Source: Desulfobulbus propionicus (GTDB lineage: Bacteria > Desulfobacterota > Desulfobulbia > Desulfobulbales > Desulfobulbaceae). Taken from it: 52,360 nt of DNA. Location of the stretch: the NCBI GenBank assembly GCA_002746685.1, contig PDQK01000034.1, forward strand, positions 1 to 52,360, read 5' to 3'. This document shows positions 25,337 through 34,164 of this stretch, one piece after another. Every line of letters begins with the position of its first letter. Within the stretch, counting starts at the first letter, position 1. The translations under genes and the position numbers were made by a program. The notes under the pieces are model-generated. The model saw nothing but the letters and a program-made list of their open reading frames with translations, was not told the origin of the DNA and did not search any database.

Positions 25337-26845
25337 GTGGAAAAAATAATCAGACAGATCCTTACCTCACGAGTCTATGAAGCAGCACTGGAGACCCCCC
25401 TGGAGGCAGCGACAGCCCTTTCTCAGCAATATAACAATAACATTCTGATAAAAAGGGAAGATTGTCAGCCTGTTTTTTCATTTAAAATTCGTGGTGCTTA
25501 TAACAAGATCGCCCAGCTCGGTTTTGAGGAACGAAAAGTGGGGGTTATCACGGCTTCTGCCGGAAATCATGCCCAGGGAGTGGCCTTTGCAGCCAGCCGT
25601 TTAAACCTGCCAGCGGTTATAGTGATGCCGGTGACCACACCGCAGATTAAGGTTGCAGCAGTAAACCGGTTGGGTGGTGAGGTGGTGTTACATGGGAATA
25701 ATTACTCCGAGGCGGCTGACCACGCAAAATTGCTCCAGCAGGATGGCGGGCTGACCTATATCCCGCCCTTTGATGATGAGCTGGTGATCGCAGGGCAGGG
25801 AACTGTGGGGGATGAACTGCTCCGCCAGAATCCCGGTGAGCTGGATTGTATCTTTGTCCCCATTGGCGGGGGCGGGCTGATTGCCGGAGTTGCAGCGTAC
25901 ATAAAGGCACTGCGTCCTGAGGTTAAAATTATCGGAGTCGAGCCCTATGACAGCGATGCCATGTACCAATCCCTTGAAGCTGGTAAACGGCTTGTTTTAC
26001 CAACCGTGGGTATCTTTGCTGACGGTGTGGCCGTAAAGCAGGTGGGGGTGTATACCTTTGCTTTATGTCAACAGTATGTGGACCAGATCATCAGAGTAAC
26101 CACCGATGAGCTGTGCAGCGGGATCAAGACAGTGTACCAGGCCACCCGTTCCATTGTTGAGCCTGCAGGAGCTCTGGCAATGACTGGTCTGCTTAAATAT
26201 GTACGCGAGACCGGGGCTAAGGAGCAAACCCTGATTGCCATAAACTCGGGAGCCAACATGAATTTTGAAAGGCTTCGTTATGTTGCTGAACGAACCCTGG
26301 TAGGTGAACAGCAGGAGGCCTTTTTTGCGGTAACCATTCCGGAACAACCAGGCAGTTTGAAGCACTTTTGCCACGACATGGTTGGTGATCGCAATATCAC
26401 TGAGTTTAACTACCGCCTTTCAGCACGCGATAAGGCACACATCTTTGTTGGTATCTCCATTTCAAGTGAACAGGAGCGATATACGTTTGGCAAACGGCTG
26501 GAAAAGGCTGGTTTTGCCAACATCGACCTTACCGATAACGACCTGGCCAAAACCCATATTCGCTATATGGTCGGCGGGAAAGCAAACGAAGCCAAATGCG
26601 AGCGACTGTTTCGCTTCTGGTTCCCGGAAACTCCCGGAGCCCTGGTTCGCTTCCTGGATGCCACCCGCAGCAATCACAACATTTCCTTATTCCACTACCG
26701 CTTTCAGGGAGGTAATTTCGGCAGGGTGCTGATTGGGCTCGAATGTCTGGAAAAAGATGGAACAAGACTGGAACAACGCCTTGATGAGCTGGGGTATAGA
26801 TACCAGGAAGAGACCAATAACCCTGCCTATGGGTTGTTTCTTTAG
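25337..26845 (+). CDS. ilvA: threonine ammonia-lyase, biosynthetic, long form
   Basis: The 502-residue protein has a PLP domain (Lys50 in SFKIRGAYNK, SAGNHAQGVA, PIGGGGLIAGVA) and two C-terminal ACT-like regulatory repeats (about residues 325-410 and 420-502, each opening FRFWFPETPGAL-like). This is the isoleucine-inhibited form that makes 2-oxobutyrate from threonine. I chose GTG 25337, 9 bp after GGAG; the TTG at 25322 would consume the ribosome binding site. No other ilv gene is adjacent. A terminator follows. Confidence 0.94.
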   Translation: MEKIIRQILTSRVYEAALETPLEAATALSQQYNNNILIKREDCQPVFSFKIRGAYNKIAQLGFEERKVGVITASAGNHAQGVAFAASRLNLPAVIVMPVTTPQIKVAAVNRLGGEVVLHGNNYSEAADHAKLLQQDGGLTYIPPFDDELVIAGQGTVGDELLRQNPGELDCIFVPIGGGGLIAGVAAYIKALRPEVKIIGVEPYDSDAMYQSLEAGKRLVLPTVGIFADGVAVKQVGVYTFALCQQYVDQIIRVTTDELCSGIKTVYQATRSIVEPAGALAMTGLLKYVRETGAKEQTLIAINSGANMNFERLRYVAERTLVGEQQEAFFAVTIPEQPGSLKHFCHDMVGDRNITEFNYRLSARDKAHIFVGISISSEQERYTFGKRLEKAGFANIDLTDNDLAKTHIRYMVGGKANEAKCERLFRFWFPETPGALVRFLDATRSNHNISLFHYRFQGGNFGRVLIGLECLEKDGTRLEQRLDELGYRYQEETNNPAYGLFL

Positions 26846-26877
26846 GAGGCGTTGTTGGTCTTTCTGAGGGCAAGTTT

Positions 26878-26910
26878 ACACCCACCGGTTTGGAGTCGGT
26901 GGGTGTTTGG
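26878..26910 (+). terminator. hairpin terminator after ilvA
   Basis: acacccaccg (26878-26887) pairs perfectly with cggtgggtgt (26897-26906) around a 9-nt loop. The following ttggtt is only modestly T-rich, so termination may be partial. Confidence 0.65.
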
Positions 26911-27017
26911 TTACTAAAAAACAGCACCAGCAGGGCTATGAGGCCGCCAAGCGCTGTGGGAATACGTCTCGCCTTTTACGGGGATTAACCGGGAATGAAG
27001 ACCATTACACATCTGCG

Positions 27018-27365
27018 TCAGCTGCCATCGTCTTTCTCCTGTGATGATTTTAATACACCATTTTTTTCAAACAGAAGCTCAGCCAGTCCAGATCGTTCAA
27101 CTGTGAATCCGATGCGCCACCATCCTTTTTTTGGGGTAAGGATAAAAATTTGCTCTCTTGATGGCCGTTTCCAGTCAAAGGGATACCAGGTGCGAAAATC
27201 ACCTGAACCGTGGATACGGAATTTACCGTTCATAAGGGTTGGCAGAACCACTTCGATGTGTTTAATCGCGCTGAACTGGACCCGCTTTGATCCAATGGGA
27301 AAGTAGTAGTGACGGAATAGAATGGATTTCTCGTCAATTTCCACCAACTTATCGCTATAGAACAT
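27018..27365 (-). CDS. hypothetical protein, PH-like fold suspected
   Basis: This 115-residue protein is rich in aromatic and beta-branched residues and reads as seven beta strands followed by a C-terminal helix (VERSGLAELLFEKNG). This is the pattern of small bacterial PH-like domain proteins. It has no signal peptide, membrane helix or catalytic motif, and I do not recognise a family by name. It stands alone between ilvA and the helicase gene, on the opposite strand. Codon use appears normal. The function is unknown; the fold call is inference. Confidence 0.6.
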   Translation of the reverse strand: MFYSDKLVEIDEKSILFRHYYFPIGSKRVQFSAIKHIEVVLPTLMNGKFRIHGSGDFRTWYPFDWKRPSREQIFILTPKKGWWRIGFTVERSGLAELLFEKNGVLKSSQEKDDGS

Positions 27366-27611
27366 GAGTTTATGCTGGGGTTTTTACGCTATGAACTTTT
27401 TATTTCAAAGCGGTTGTAATCTCTTTCTTTTCAAGTATATGGGATAGCGGTTTGAAAAAGCAAATTGAAATCTGACTGCTCACAGTGTACTACTTTTTCG
27501 CAGACTTTGCTTTTCTAAGGGAGTAGCCTGCTTATCAAAAAGAAATTAAGCTATCCCCCCTCTGCTTCGCAAGGAATTATATTACACTAAGCACTACTTG
27601 ACATTGATCAC

Positions 27612-30143
27612 GTGCATACCACTAAAGAAAACAAACCATTGCAGCTTGTTGAGGAGTATCTGCGTTTTACCGATAAACATGTGTTTCTTACAGGGAAAGC
27701 AGGAACTGGTAAAACCACCTTTTTAAAAGGCTTAAAAGAGACCAGCCCCAAGCGGATGGTGGTCGTGGCACCGACCGGTGTTGCTGCCATCAATGCCGGT
27801 GGAGTTACGTTGCACTCCTTTTTCGGGCTGCCGTTTGGCCCCTTTGTTCCTGGCAGCGACTCTTATTCCGGTTCGCGCTACCACAGGCTGAGCCGTGAAA
27901 AGCTTAAAATTATCAAGAGCCTGGATCTGCTGGTCATCGATGAAATCAGCATGGTGCGGGCCGACATGCTCGATGCTGTGGATCACGTGCTCAGAACTCA
28001 ACGCAGGAACAACCAGCCTTTTGGCGGCGTCCAGCTGCTCATGGTTGGCGATCTGCAGCAGCTGGCGCCGGTGGTGACGGCCAACGAGCAACCCATAATT
28101 GATCAGTATTATGCTTCGCCCTATTTTTTCAGCAGCCATGCCCTGAACAATGCCGGGTTCATCGGTATTGAGCTTACTCAAATCTACCGTCAAACTGATA
28201 CAGCGTTTATTCAACTCCTTAACAATGTTCGTAACAACTGTGATATCAATGCGACATTGGCGCAGCTCAATGCTCAGTATGTGGCGACGCCGAGCCTGGA
28301 GAACTATTCCGGCTACATCACCCTCTGCACCCATAACCGTCAGGCAGACGCCATCAATACCGATCATCTCCGATCACTGAACACTGATGTACGCCATTTT
28401 TCTGCCGAAATTGAAGGGGAGTTTCCTGAAAACGCCTTCCCAGCTGCCCAAACGCTTGAGCTGAAAGTTGGAGCGCAGGTGATGTTCATCCGCAATGATA
28501 TTTCACCAGAGAAACGGTATTTCAACGGCAAAATTGGTACCGTGAGCAGCATCGGCAATACCGAGATTTGTGTCGTCTGTGAGGGAGATAACGAGCCTGT
28601 CACGGTTGAGCAAAGCAGCTGGGAAAACAAGACCTACCTGCTGGATGCGGAGCGCGGGGAGATAACGGAGACGGTTATCGGTTCTTTTGTACAATTTCCA
28701 CTGCGTCTTGCATGGGCAGTAACCATTCATAAGAGTCAGGGACTGACCTTTGATAAGGTCATTATCGATGCCCAGGCAGCCTTTTCCCATGGGCAGGTGT
28801 ATGTGGCGTTGAGCCGCTGCCGAACACTTGATGGTATTGTGCTGCGTTCCCGGCTGTCTCAGGACTCACTCAAGCCTGATGCGCGGGTTACCTCGTTTAG
28901 TCAACAGGTACTGGGTAATCCAGAGCAGCATCAGGCACAGCTTGAGCAGGAAAAAAATCGCTACCAGCAGCGACTGTTACTGGAGTGTTTTGACTACTCC
29001 AAACTGGATAGATTGCTGAGTCGCTTTATCGGGTTAAACAAACGATATGCAAATCAGGTGCAGGTCTTTGGCTGCGAGGACATAGAGGCACTGCAAGGGA
29101 GCATTCGCAGTGCAATCGTTGTGGTTGGGCAGAATTTTGGACGCCAGCTGCAGGGGCTTTTCAATGACGACCAGCTCCCTTGTGAAGATGGGCATATCCT
29201 TGAGCGGATAACCAGGGCTTCGGCGTATTTCACCCAAAAACTGGATGAGCTGTATACTGCCCCTTTTGCAAAGATGCATTTTGAGACGGATAACAAGGAG
29301 GTCAACAAGCAGCTTCGCAAGGCACAAGATGCGCTGGAAGAAGAAGCCGGCATGAAGATTGCCGGCGCTGCTTCCTGTAAAAAGAGCTTTTCACCTGAAC
29401 AGTATCTGCGCGCACTGTCTGCTGCAGCCGTTGCTTTTTCCTCTGCTGGAACCAGTGCAAGGAAAAAGCAGAACGAGCCGGTCTATACCGAGGAGGATGT
29501 AACCCATGCTGCGTTTTTTACGCAGCTGAAAAAGTGGCGTACTGACAAGGCCAGGGAGTTGGGCGTACCTGCTTTTCATATCCTTCACCAGAAAACCCTT
29601 GTGCAAGTGGCTGTGCATCTTCCAGATACCATTAAGGCGTTGCAAACAGTGAAAGGTATTGGGCCGGTTACTGCAGAGCGGTTTGGTGAGGAGTTAATCA
29701 CCATGGCTCAAAAATATCGCCGTGATAACCATATTGATACGGTTGTTTTGCCTCTATTATCTGCTGAACGGAAAGCGGTAGAGAAGAAGCAGGAAAAGAG
29801 CACTAAAAGCACCAAAAAGACCAAAGATATCAGCCTGGAAATGTTTGAACAGGGGATGAGTATCGCTGAGATTGCCAGAGAGCGTGGTATGGTTACCCAA
29901 ACCATTGAGGGGCACATGGCCCATTGGGTGGCAGTGGGGAAGGTGGACATCTACAAGCTGGTAGACGCAGCCCGAGTTGCACACATTAAGCAGGTTTTTC
30001 AGCAAGCAGGCACCACACCGCTGCGAAATGCCAAGGAAGCACTGGGTGATGAGTATGGTTATGGTGAGCTTACCCTGGTTCGCTCCTATCTGGAGTATAT
30101 TGAAAAAGAAAAGGAAAATCAGTCTGATAAGGATAAAAGTTAA
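27612..30143 (+). CDS. Pif1/RecD-type DNA helicase with HRDC and C-terminal helix-turn-helix domain
   Basis: The N-terminal 440 residues are a superfamily 1B helicase: Walker A GKAGTGKTT (28-36), Walker B LLVIDEISM (about 107-115), GDLQQLAPV, and motif VI-like VYVALSRCRTL. The HKSQGLTFDKVIIDA segment is also present. A mixed, partly charged middle region (about 440-620) follows, then an HRDC-like domain (about 625-705, VKGIGPVTAERFG) and a basic linker of KKTKDISLE type. It ends with a helix-turn-helix of the HTH_40 kind (about 740-830). This order occurs in bacterial Pif1-like proteins that act on G-quadruplexes or stalled forks. The start GTG at 27612 has a weak ribosome binding site. It stands alone. 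Confidence 0.88.
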   Translation: MHTTKENKPLQLVEEYLRFTDKHVFLTGKAGTGKTTFLKGLKETSPKRMVVVAPTGVAAINAGGVTLHSFFGLPFGPFVPGSDSYSGSRYHRLSREKLKIIKSLDLLVIDEISMVRADMLDAVDHVLRTQRRNNQPFGGVQLLMVGDLQQLAPVVTANEQPIIDQYYASPYFFSSHALNNAGFIGIELTQIYRQTDTAFIQLLNNVRNNCDINATLAQLNAQYVATPSLENYSGYITLCTHNRQADAINTDHLRSLNTDVRHFSAEIEGEFPENAFPAAQTLELKVGAQVMFIRNDISPEKRYFNGKIGTVSSIGNTEICVVCEGDNEPVTVEQSSWENKTYLLDAERGEITETVIGSFVQFPLRLAWAVTIHKSQGLTFDKVIIDAQAAFSHGQVYVALSRCRTLDGIVLRSRLSQDSLKPDARVTSFSQQVLGNPEQHQAQLEQEKNRYQQRLLLECFDYSKLDRLLSRFIGLNKRYANQVQVFGCEDIEALQGSIRSAIVVVGQNFGRQLQGLFNDDQLPCEDGHILERITRASAYFTQKLDELYTAPFAKMHFETDNKEVNKQLRKAQDALEEEAGMKIAGAASCKKSFSPEQYLRALSAAAVAFSSAGTSARKKQNEPVYTEEDVTHAAFFTQLKKWRTDKARELGVPAFHILHQKTLVQVAVHLPDTIKALQTVKGIGPVTAERFGEELITMAQKYRRDNHIDTVVLPLLSAERKAVEKKQEKSTKSTKKTKDISLEMFEQGMSIAEIARERGMVTQTIEGHMAHWVAVGKVDIYKLVDAARVAHIKQVFQQAGTTPLRNAKEALGDEYGYGELTLVRSYLEYIEKEKENQSDKDKS

Positions 30144-30413
30144 GGCTGCATGCAGCATCGATATAATGCTGCTTAAAATAAACGCTGAACAGCAAGTTGA
30201 AAAAAATATATGTCAGCAATACTGCTTGATGATGAAATGAAGAACACGGTAACTGATCACGGGCACTTTGGATTTGTGCAAACATTCTTTTTTACTCCAG
30301 GCGCACCTCATCCATGTCTATGCTTGATATTTTTACCATACCGAGTAAGTAAGCATGTCTGCACAGGCAAAGTATGATGGGTATTTAACGACAATTAACA
30401 AGAGAGCAGAAAA
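30144..30413. other. intergenic stretch with small inverted repeat
   Basis: No gene is supported. Immediately after the helicase stop, gcagcat (30152-30158) and atgctgc (30166-30172) form a 7-bp hairpin followed by ttaaaat, a weak terminator candidate. The rest presumably holds the promoter of the purF-like gene, but no clear boxes were seen. Confidence 0.4.
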
Positions 30414-31817
30414 ATGGGTGGTTTTTTTGGGTGTGCCTCAGAGCAGGATTGCATCAGAGAGCTTTTTTACGGAACCGATTATTTATCGCATCTGGGGACC
30501 AAGCGTGGCGGCATTGCCACTGTAAAGGCCAGTGAATTTTTCAGGAAAATTCACAGTCTTGAAAATGCGTACTTCCGGTCAAAATTTGAATCAGATCTTG
30601 ACGACTTGCGTGGCAATATGGGGATAGGTGTCATCAGCGATACAGATTCCCAACCTATTATCATCCAGTCTCATCTTGGCAAATTCGCTGTTGTTACTGT
30701 TGGGAAAATTGTGAATCTTGAAGAACTGGTTGAGGAAGAATTTTCCCATAAAACCCATTTTGCAGAATCCAGTCAAGGCAATATCAATCCGTCGGAGCTC
30801 GTTGCCGCTCTCATAAGCCAGAAGGGATCATTTAAGGAAGGTATCGCAAATGCACAGGAAAAAATTAAAGGTTCCTGTTCCATGCTGGTACTGACGCCAG
30901 AGTGTATATTTGCCGCACGGGACAAGTTGGGGAGAACCCCGATTGTCATTGGCAAACGTGATAATGGCTTTGCTGCCAGTTCAGAATCATCTACTTTTTC
31001 CAATCTCGGTTTTGAAACCGATTATTATATCGGGCCCAATGAAATTGTTAAAATAACCCCGGATGGGTATGAGCAGATTCAGGCACCTGGCGAGAAAATG
31101 CAGATATGCTCATTTTTGTGGGTGTATTACGGGTACCCTGTTTCCTGCTATGAATGTATTAACACGGAACAGGTTCGCTATAATTGTGGCGCTGCTCTTG
31201 CCAGAAGAGAAAAATGTGCAGCTGATCTTGTTGGCGGTATTCCAGACTCTGGTATAGGGCATGCCATCGGGTTTGCTAATGAGAGCAAGATTCCTTATAT
31301 GCGCCCCTATGTCAAATATACCCCGACCTGGCCCAGAAGTTTCATGCCGCAAAATCAGGAAATGCGAGAGCTTGTTGCTCAAATGAAGCTCATCCCCATC
31401 AGGGAAATCATAGCTGGAAAACGGATTGTTTTTTGCGATGATTCTGTTGTCCGGGGAACCCAGCTCAGGGACAATACAAAGATTTTATATGAATATGGTG
31501 CAAAAGATGTCCACATGAGGATCGCCTGCCCATGCCTTATTTATCCATGTGAATTTCTTAACTTTTCAACATCCCGCTCCACTCTGGATCTGGCAGGGAG
31601 AAAGGCAATTTATAAACTTGAAGGCACAGAAGATGTAGACCTGACTGATTATGCCATTGATGGCTCTGATAAGCATACAGCCATGGTTGCAAAAATCATT
31701 GAGGAACTCAACCTGACCAGTCTGACGTATCAGACGCTAGATGATCTGGTTGCAGCAATCGGATTGCCCAAAGAGCAGTTGTGTACCCATTGTTGGGATG
31801 GCTCCAGCTATTTTTAG
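30414..31817 (+). CDS. amidophosphoribosyltransferase-like protein lacking the N-terminal nucleophile Cys
   Basis: The 467-residue protein has the PurF two-domain layout: an N-terminal Ntn glutaminase-like region (LGTKRGGIATV) and a C-terminal phosphoribosyltransferase domain with an intact PRPP loop (VFCDDSVVRGTQ, about residues 341-352). Cysteines typical of the [4Fe-4S] PurF type are present (ICSFLW, YPCEF, CTHCWDG). It begins MGGFFGC, whereas active glutamine amidotransferases have Cys as residue 2 (MCGIFG); that nucleophile is Gly here. Either ammonia is used directly or the protein has another role. I recall MGGFFG-type paralogues in other anaerobes. It is followed by a DUF364 gene 78 bp later. 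Confidence 0.82.
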   Translation: MGGFFGCASEQDCIRELFYGTDYLSHLGTKRGGIATVKASEFFRKIHSLENAYFRSKFESDLDDLRGNMGIGVISDTDSQPIIIQSHLGKFAVVTVGKIVNLEELVEEEFSHKTHFAESSQGNINPSELVAALISQKGSFKEGIANAQEKIKGSCSMLVLTPECIFAARDKLGRTPIVIGKRDNGFAASSESSTFSNLGFETDYYIGPNEIVKITPDGYEQIQAPGEKMQICSFLWVYYGYPVSCYECINTEQVRYNCGAALARREKCAADLVGGIPDSGIGHAIGFANESKIPYMRPYVKYTPTWPRSFMPQNQEMRELVAQMKLIPIREIIAGKRIVFCDDSVVRGTQLRDNTKILYEYGAKDVHMRIACPCLIYPCEFLNFSTSRSTLDLAGRKAIYKLEGTEDVDLTDYAIDGSDKHTAMVAKIIEELNLTSLTYQTLDDLVAAIGLPKEQLCTHCWDGSSYF

Positions 31818-31895
31818 AAAGAGCAATGGCGGGTGAATCCTGTTTATCTTTTTGCAATTTTTTAAATAAGTATTCATTTCACCAAGGGATAGACC

Positions 31896-32639
31896 ATGTC
31901 GATAGCAGAAAACCTTGTAACCTGTGGTAAGCAGCACTGTACGGATAATACCCTTGCAGATATACGGATAGGACTCGGCTACACCTGCGTTGAGCTGCAG
32001 GATGGAGCTGCAGGGGTAGCCTGGACCCCGGAACGTACTCCGACTTCCTCCTGTACCCATGTACGGCGAGCAGGAAATTTGCATGAAACTACAGAACAAC
32101 AAGCCCTGGAACTTCTGCAAGGCGAGTCTCATCTGGAACGTGCTGTTGGCCTGGCAACGTTCAACGCTGTAAATTCCAGGGTAGCAAGGCAGACCAACGC
32201 CGATGAGGCCATTGGCAAGCTTGGTATTCAAGCCACAGACCATGTGGTGATGGTGGGCCATTTTGCTCCGCTGATTCCCCGCATTGAAAAAAGCGGCTGC
32301 AGGTTAGATGTGGTTGATCTCAATCCACATAAATTACCTACCGTTGCGCTTAAAAGCGGGCCAGAGCTGCTGGCCGAATGTGATGTGGCGATCATAACTG
32401 CCACCAGCATTATCAATAATACCGTGGATGAGGTGATCGCAACGCTGCGCAAGAGCCGTGCTGCAGTCATGCTTGGCCCATCAACCCCGCTTTGTCCTGA
32501 AGCATTCCAGAACACATTGATCACCCAGTTGAGTGGCTCACAGGTGGTGCAATCAGCAAAGGTGAAGCAGGTTATCTCCCAGGGCGGTGGTACCATGCTG
32601 ATGAAAAAATACCTCCAATTCCTTAATGTAACTGTCTAG
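31896..32639 (+). CDS. DUF364-family protein (Rossmann-like, putative metal chelation)
   Basis: This 247-residue protein fits the DUF4213/DUF364 family. The N-terminal half has the LGYTCVEL and GVAWTPE motifs. The C-terminal half has MVGHFAPLIPRIEK, VVDLNP, AIITATSIINNT and VMLGPSTPLCPEAF. Members are proposed to bind metals or act with cofactor pathways, but no reaction is established. The purF-like gene is upstream and a hydroxyacid dehydrogenase 50 bp downstream; the three may form an operon, with no evident common pathway. Confidence 0.8.
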   Translation: MSIAENLVTCGKQHCTDNTLADIRIGLGYTCVELQDGAAGVAWTPERTPTSSCTHVRRAGNLHETTEQQALELLQGESHLERAVGLATFNAVNSRVARQTNADEAIGKLGIQATDHVVMVGHFAPLIPRIEKSGCRLDVVDLNPHKLPTVALKSGPELLAECDVAIITATSIINNTVDEVIATLRKSRAAVMLGPSTPLCPEAFQNTLITQLSGSQVVQSAKVKQVISQGGGTMLMKKYLQFLNVTV

Positions 32640-32689
32640 CCTGGCGGATTTTGCGTAGCGGATAGCTGAGCACTCTGTCAGAGGGCACT

Positions 32690-33634
32690 ATGACACACCA
32701 TAGCGTACTTATTCTTTCTCCTGATGCTGAAGAGTACCTGGAGTTCGTCAACGACGCACGGTTACCTGGCCTTATCGTAAATAGCTGTCAGACCGTTGAT
32801 CCCGGAAATGAAGTGTTCAAAAGTTGTGATATCATTTTCGGTGCTCCAGATATGACTGCTCAAGCATTATCCCATACAGAGAATCTGAAGTGGGTCCAAT
32901 CCACGTGGGCTGGCGTGTCTCCATTGCTTGAGCCAGGGATGCCGCAAGACTACCTCCTGACAGGCGTCAAAGGTATTTTTGGCAGGGCTATGGGAGAATA
33001 TGTGCTCTGCCACCTGTTGCTGCATGAGCGAAAATGCATTACCAGGTTTCAGAACCAGTTGCGGAAAAAGTGGGATATCGCACCACCTGGTACAATCCAG
33101 GGTAAAACCATTGGGATAATGGGGCTTGGCTCCATTGGACGTGATGTTGCAGCAATGGTAAAAACTTTTGGAATGAAAACAAGGGGGTATTCTCGAAGTC
33201 AAGTCTCCTGTGCTCACGTTGATACATGCTATTTGCCGCATCAGTTAACAGCGTTTTTAAAAGATTTGGATTATCTGGTGTGTTTGCTCCCTGACACGTC
33301 GGACACCAGAGGCTTGCTGGATGAACACGCTTTTGCTGCTATGCAGGAGAGCGTCCTCATCATAAATGCGGGCCGGGGCAGTCTTATAGATGAACACGCT
33401 CTTATCAGTGCACTTGAGAATAAGCGTATTGGCGGGGCCGTTCTGGATGTATTTACAGATGAACCTCTTCCCCAAAATCACCCGCTATGGGATGCTCCTG
33501 ATACCTTGATAACCTCGCACACTGCCGCACCCAGCTTCCCGCAAGATATCGTCCCCATTTTCATAGAAAACTATTACAATTTTATCAGTGGACAACCCAT
33601 GAAGTATGTGATCGATTTTCAGAATGGGTATTGA
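32690..33634 (+). CDS. D-2-hydroxyacid dehydrogenase
   Basis: This 314-residue protein shows the NAD-binding loop GLGSIGRDVA (about residues 145-154), the catalytic Arg in INAGRGSLIDE, a Glu in the DVFTDEPLP segment and His in SHTAA. It should reduce a 2-oxoacid to a D-2-hydroxyacid with NAD(P)H; substrate is open. The N-terminal half (WVQSTWAGVSPL, GRAMGEYVLCHLL) is characteristic of the glyoxylate/hydroxypyruvate-type subgroup. It ends the DUF364 cluster. Confidence 0.9.
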   Translation: MTHHSVLILSPDAEEYLEFVNDARLPGLIVNSCQTVDPGNEVFKSCDIIFGAPDMTAQALSHTENLKWVQSTWAGVSPLLEPGMPQDYLLTGVKGIFGRAMGEYVLCHLLLHERKCITRFQNQLRKKWDIAPPGTIQGKTIGIMGLGSIGRDVAAMVKTFGMKTRGYSRSQVSCAHVDTCYLPHQLTAFLKDLDYLVCLLPDTSDTRGLLDEHAFAAMQESVLIINAGRGSLIDEHALISALENKRIGGAVLDVFTDEPLPQNHPLWDAPDTLITSHTAAPSFPQDIVPIFIENYYNFISGQPMKYVIDFQNGY

Positions 33635-33923
33635 TTGTGGGTTGTATTTTTTATCAACGTATCAGAGGAGATTGAGACGCTCTTCAAAGAGTAGTTTTAT
33701 CTTCTTCTCTTTGGTGATGGAAGTAAATCTCCGGCCAGAGGGAAGAGACCTTAAGCTCGCCCGGATCACTCAATCTTGTAGCCGATTGTGCAGAATTTTT
33801 GCGACTCTTCTGGAGAATCTTTAGGTAAGATGAGTATCGAAAAATTATTTCGCCAATCACCTCTGATGGCGTTTATCCTGGTCTGATTTTCGCTTAATTA
33901 TGCATCTTTGCTTATCACTGTAC
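33635..33923. other. intergenic stretch without recognised gene
   Basis: This 290-bp stretch has short open frames on both strands but none with a ribosome binding site or family resemblance. It might be an old gene remnant, but I could not match it to anything. Confidence 0.4.
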
Positions 33924-33953
33924 TTGACAAAATTATTATGAGTGCATTATACA
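33924..33953 (+). promoter_or_regulatory. promoter of the trpB attenuator transcript
   Basis: TTGACA (33924-33929), an 18-bp spacer and TATACA (33948-33953) would start transcription at about 33959-33961. That is essentially at the ATG of the leader peptide, suggesting a leaderless or nearly leaderless start for that peptide. Confidence 0.6.
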
Positions 33954-33960
33954 TCAGGAC

Positions 33961-34035
33961 ATGAACAAACACTTTCATCAAAGAACAGGTAGACATTGGT
34001 GTTGGCGCAGCGTAACATGCGTGCCAGCAGAGTAA
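33961..34035 (+). CDS. tryptophan leader peptide (trpL-like)
   Basis: This 24-codon frame opens MNKHFHQRTG and contains tandem-like tryptophan codons (Trp13, Cys14, Trp15 at 33997-34005), then stops with TAA at 34033-34035. Tryptophan is rare in proteins; two codons in 24, directly upstream of a trpB gene and followed by alternative hairpins and an intrinsic terminator, is the layout of a transcription attenuator. No normal Shine-Dalgarno is present (AGGA is 1 bp from the ATG), and the promoter boxes suggest a leaderless start. Confidence 0.7.
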   Translation: MNKHFHQRTGRHWCWRSVTCVPAE

Positions 34036-34129
34036 TGCTCTAAAACGAGATTGCAATAAACTGTCGGCATGGAAACTGCCGACAGATATTTTTCAAGGGT
34101 TGTCGGCAATGAGTCGGCAACCCTTTTTT
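34022..34129 (+). promoter_or_regulatory. tryptophan attenuator with competing hairpins and terminator
   Basis: Five segments can pair: 1 (34022-34030, inside the end of the leader ORF), 2 (34061-34069), 3 (34077-34085), 4 (34095-34108) and 5 (34114-34125). Segments 2 and 3 form a perfect 9-bp stem. Segment 4 (34095-34106) and segment 5 form a 12-bp terminator stem followed by T6 (34124-34129). Segment 3 can instead pair with 34101-34108 (8 bp), blocking the terminator. Segment 1 can pair with 2 (8 of 9). A ribosome stalled at the Trp codons leaves 1 free, releasing 3 to antiterminate. A ribosome that reaches the stop covers 1 and allows 2:3 plus the terminator. Confidence 0.75.
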
Positions 34130-34164
34130 CATTTTTCATTATCTTTTCTTATAAGGAGATTGTT

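Noticed and set aside
24702..25349. 215-codon plus-strand frame over the sirtuin gene
   Set aside because: It is antisense to a well-conserved sirtuin, has no ribosome binding site and no family resemblance, and reflects codon bias of the true gene.
24394..30400. A shared 14-mer tttaacgacaatta near 24394 and 30386
   Set aside because: A few 14-base matches are expected by chance in 52 kb, and the flanks do not match.
33635..33923. Possible transposase or regulator remnant
   Set aside because: No frame gives a recognisable motif over more than a few residues.
34069..34164. Extended trpB start at 34069
   Set aside because: This region is the attenuator hairpin and terminator, not coding; ATG 34165 has a good ribosome binding site and matches TrpB.
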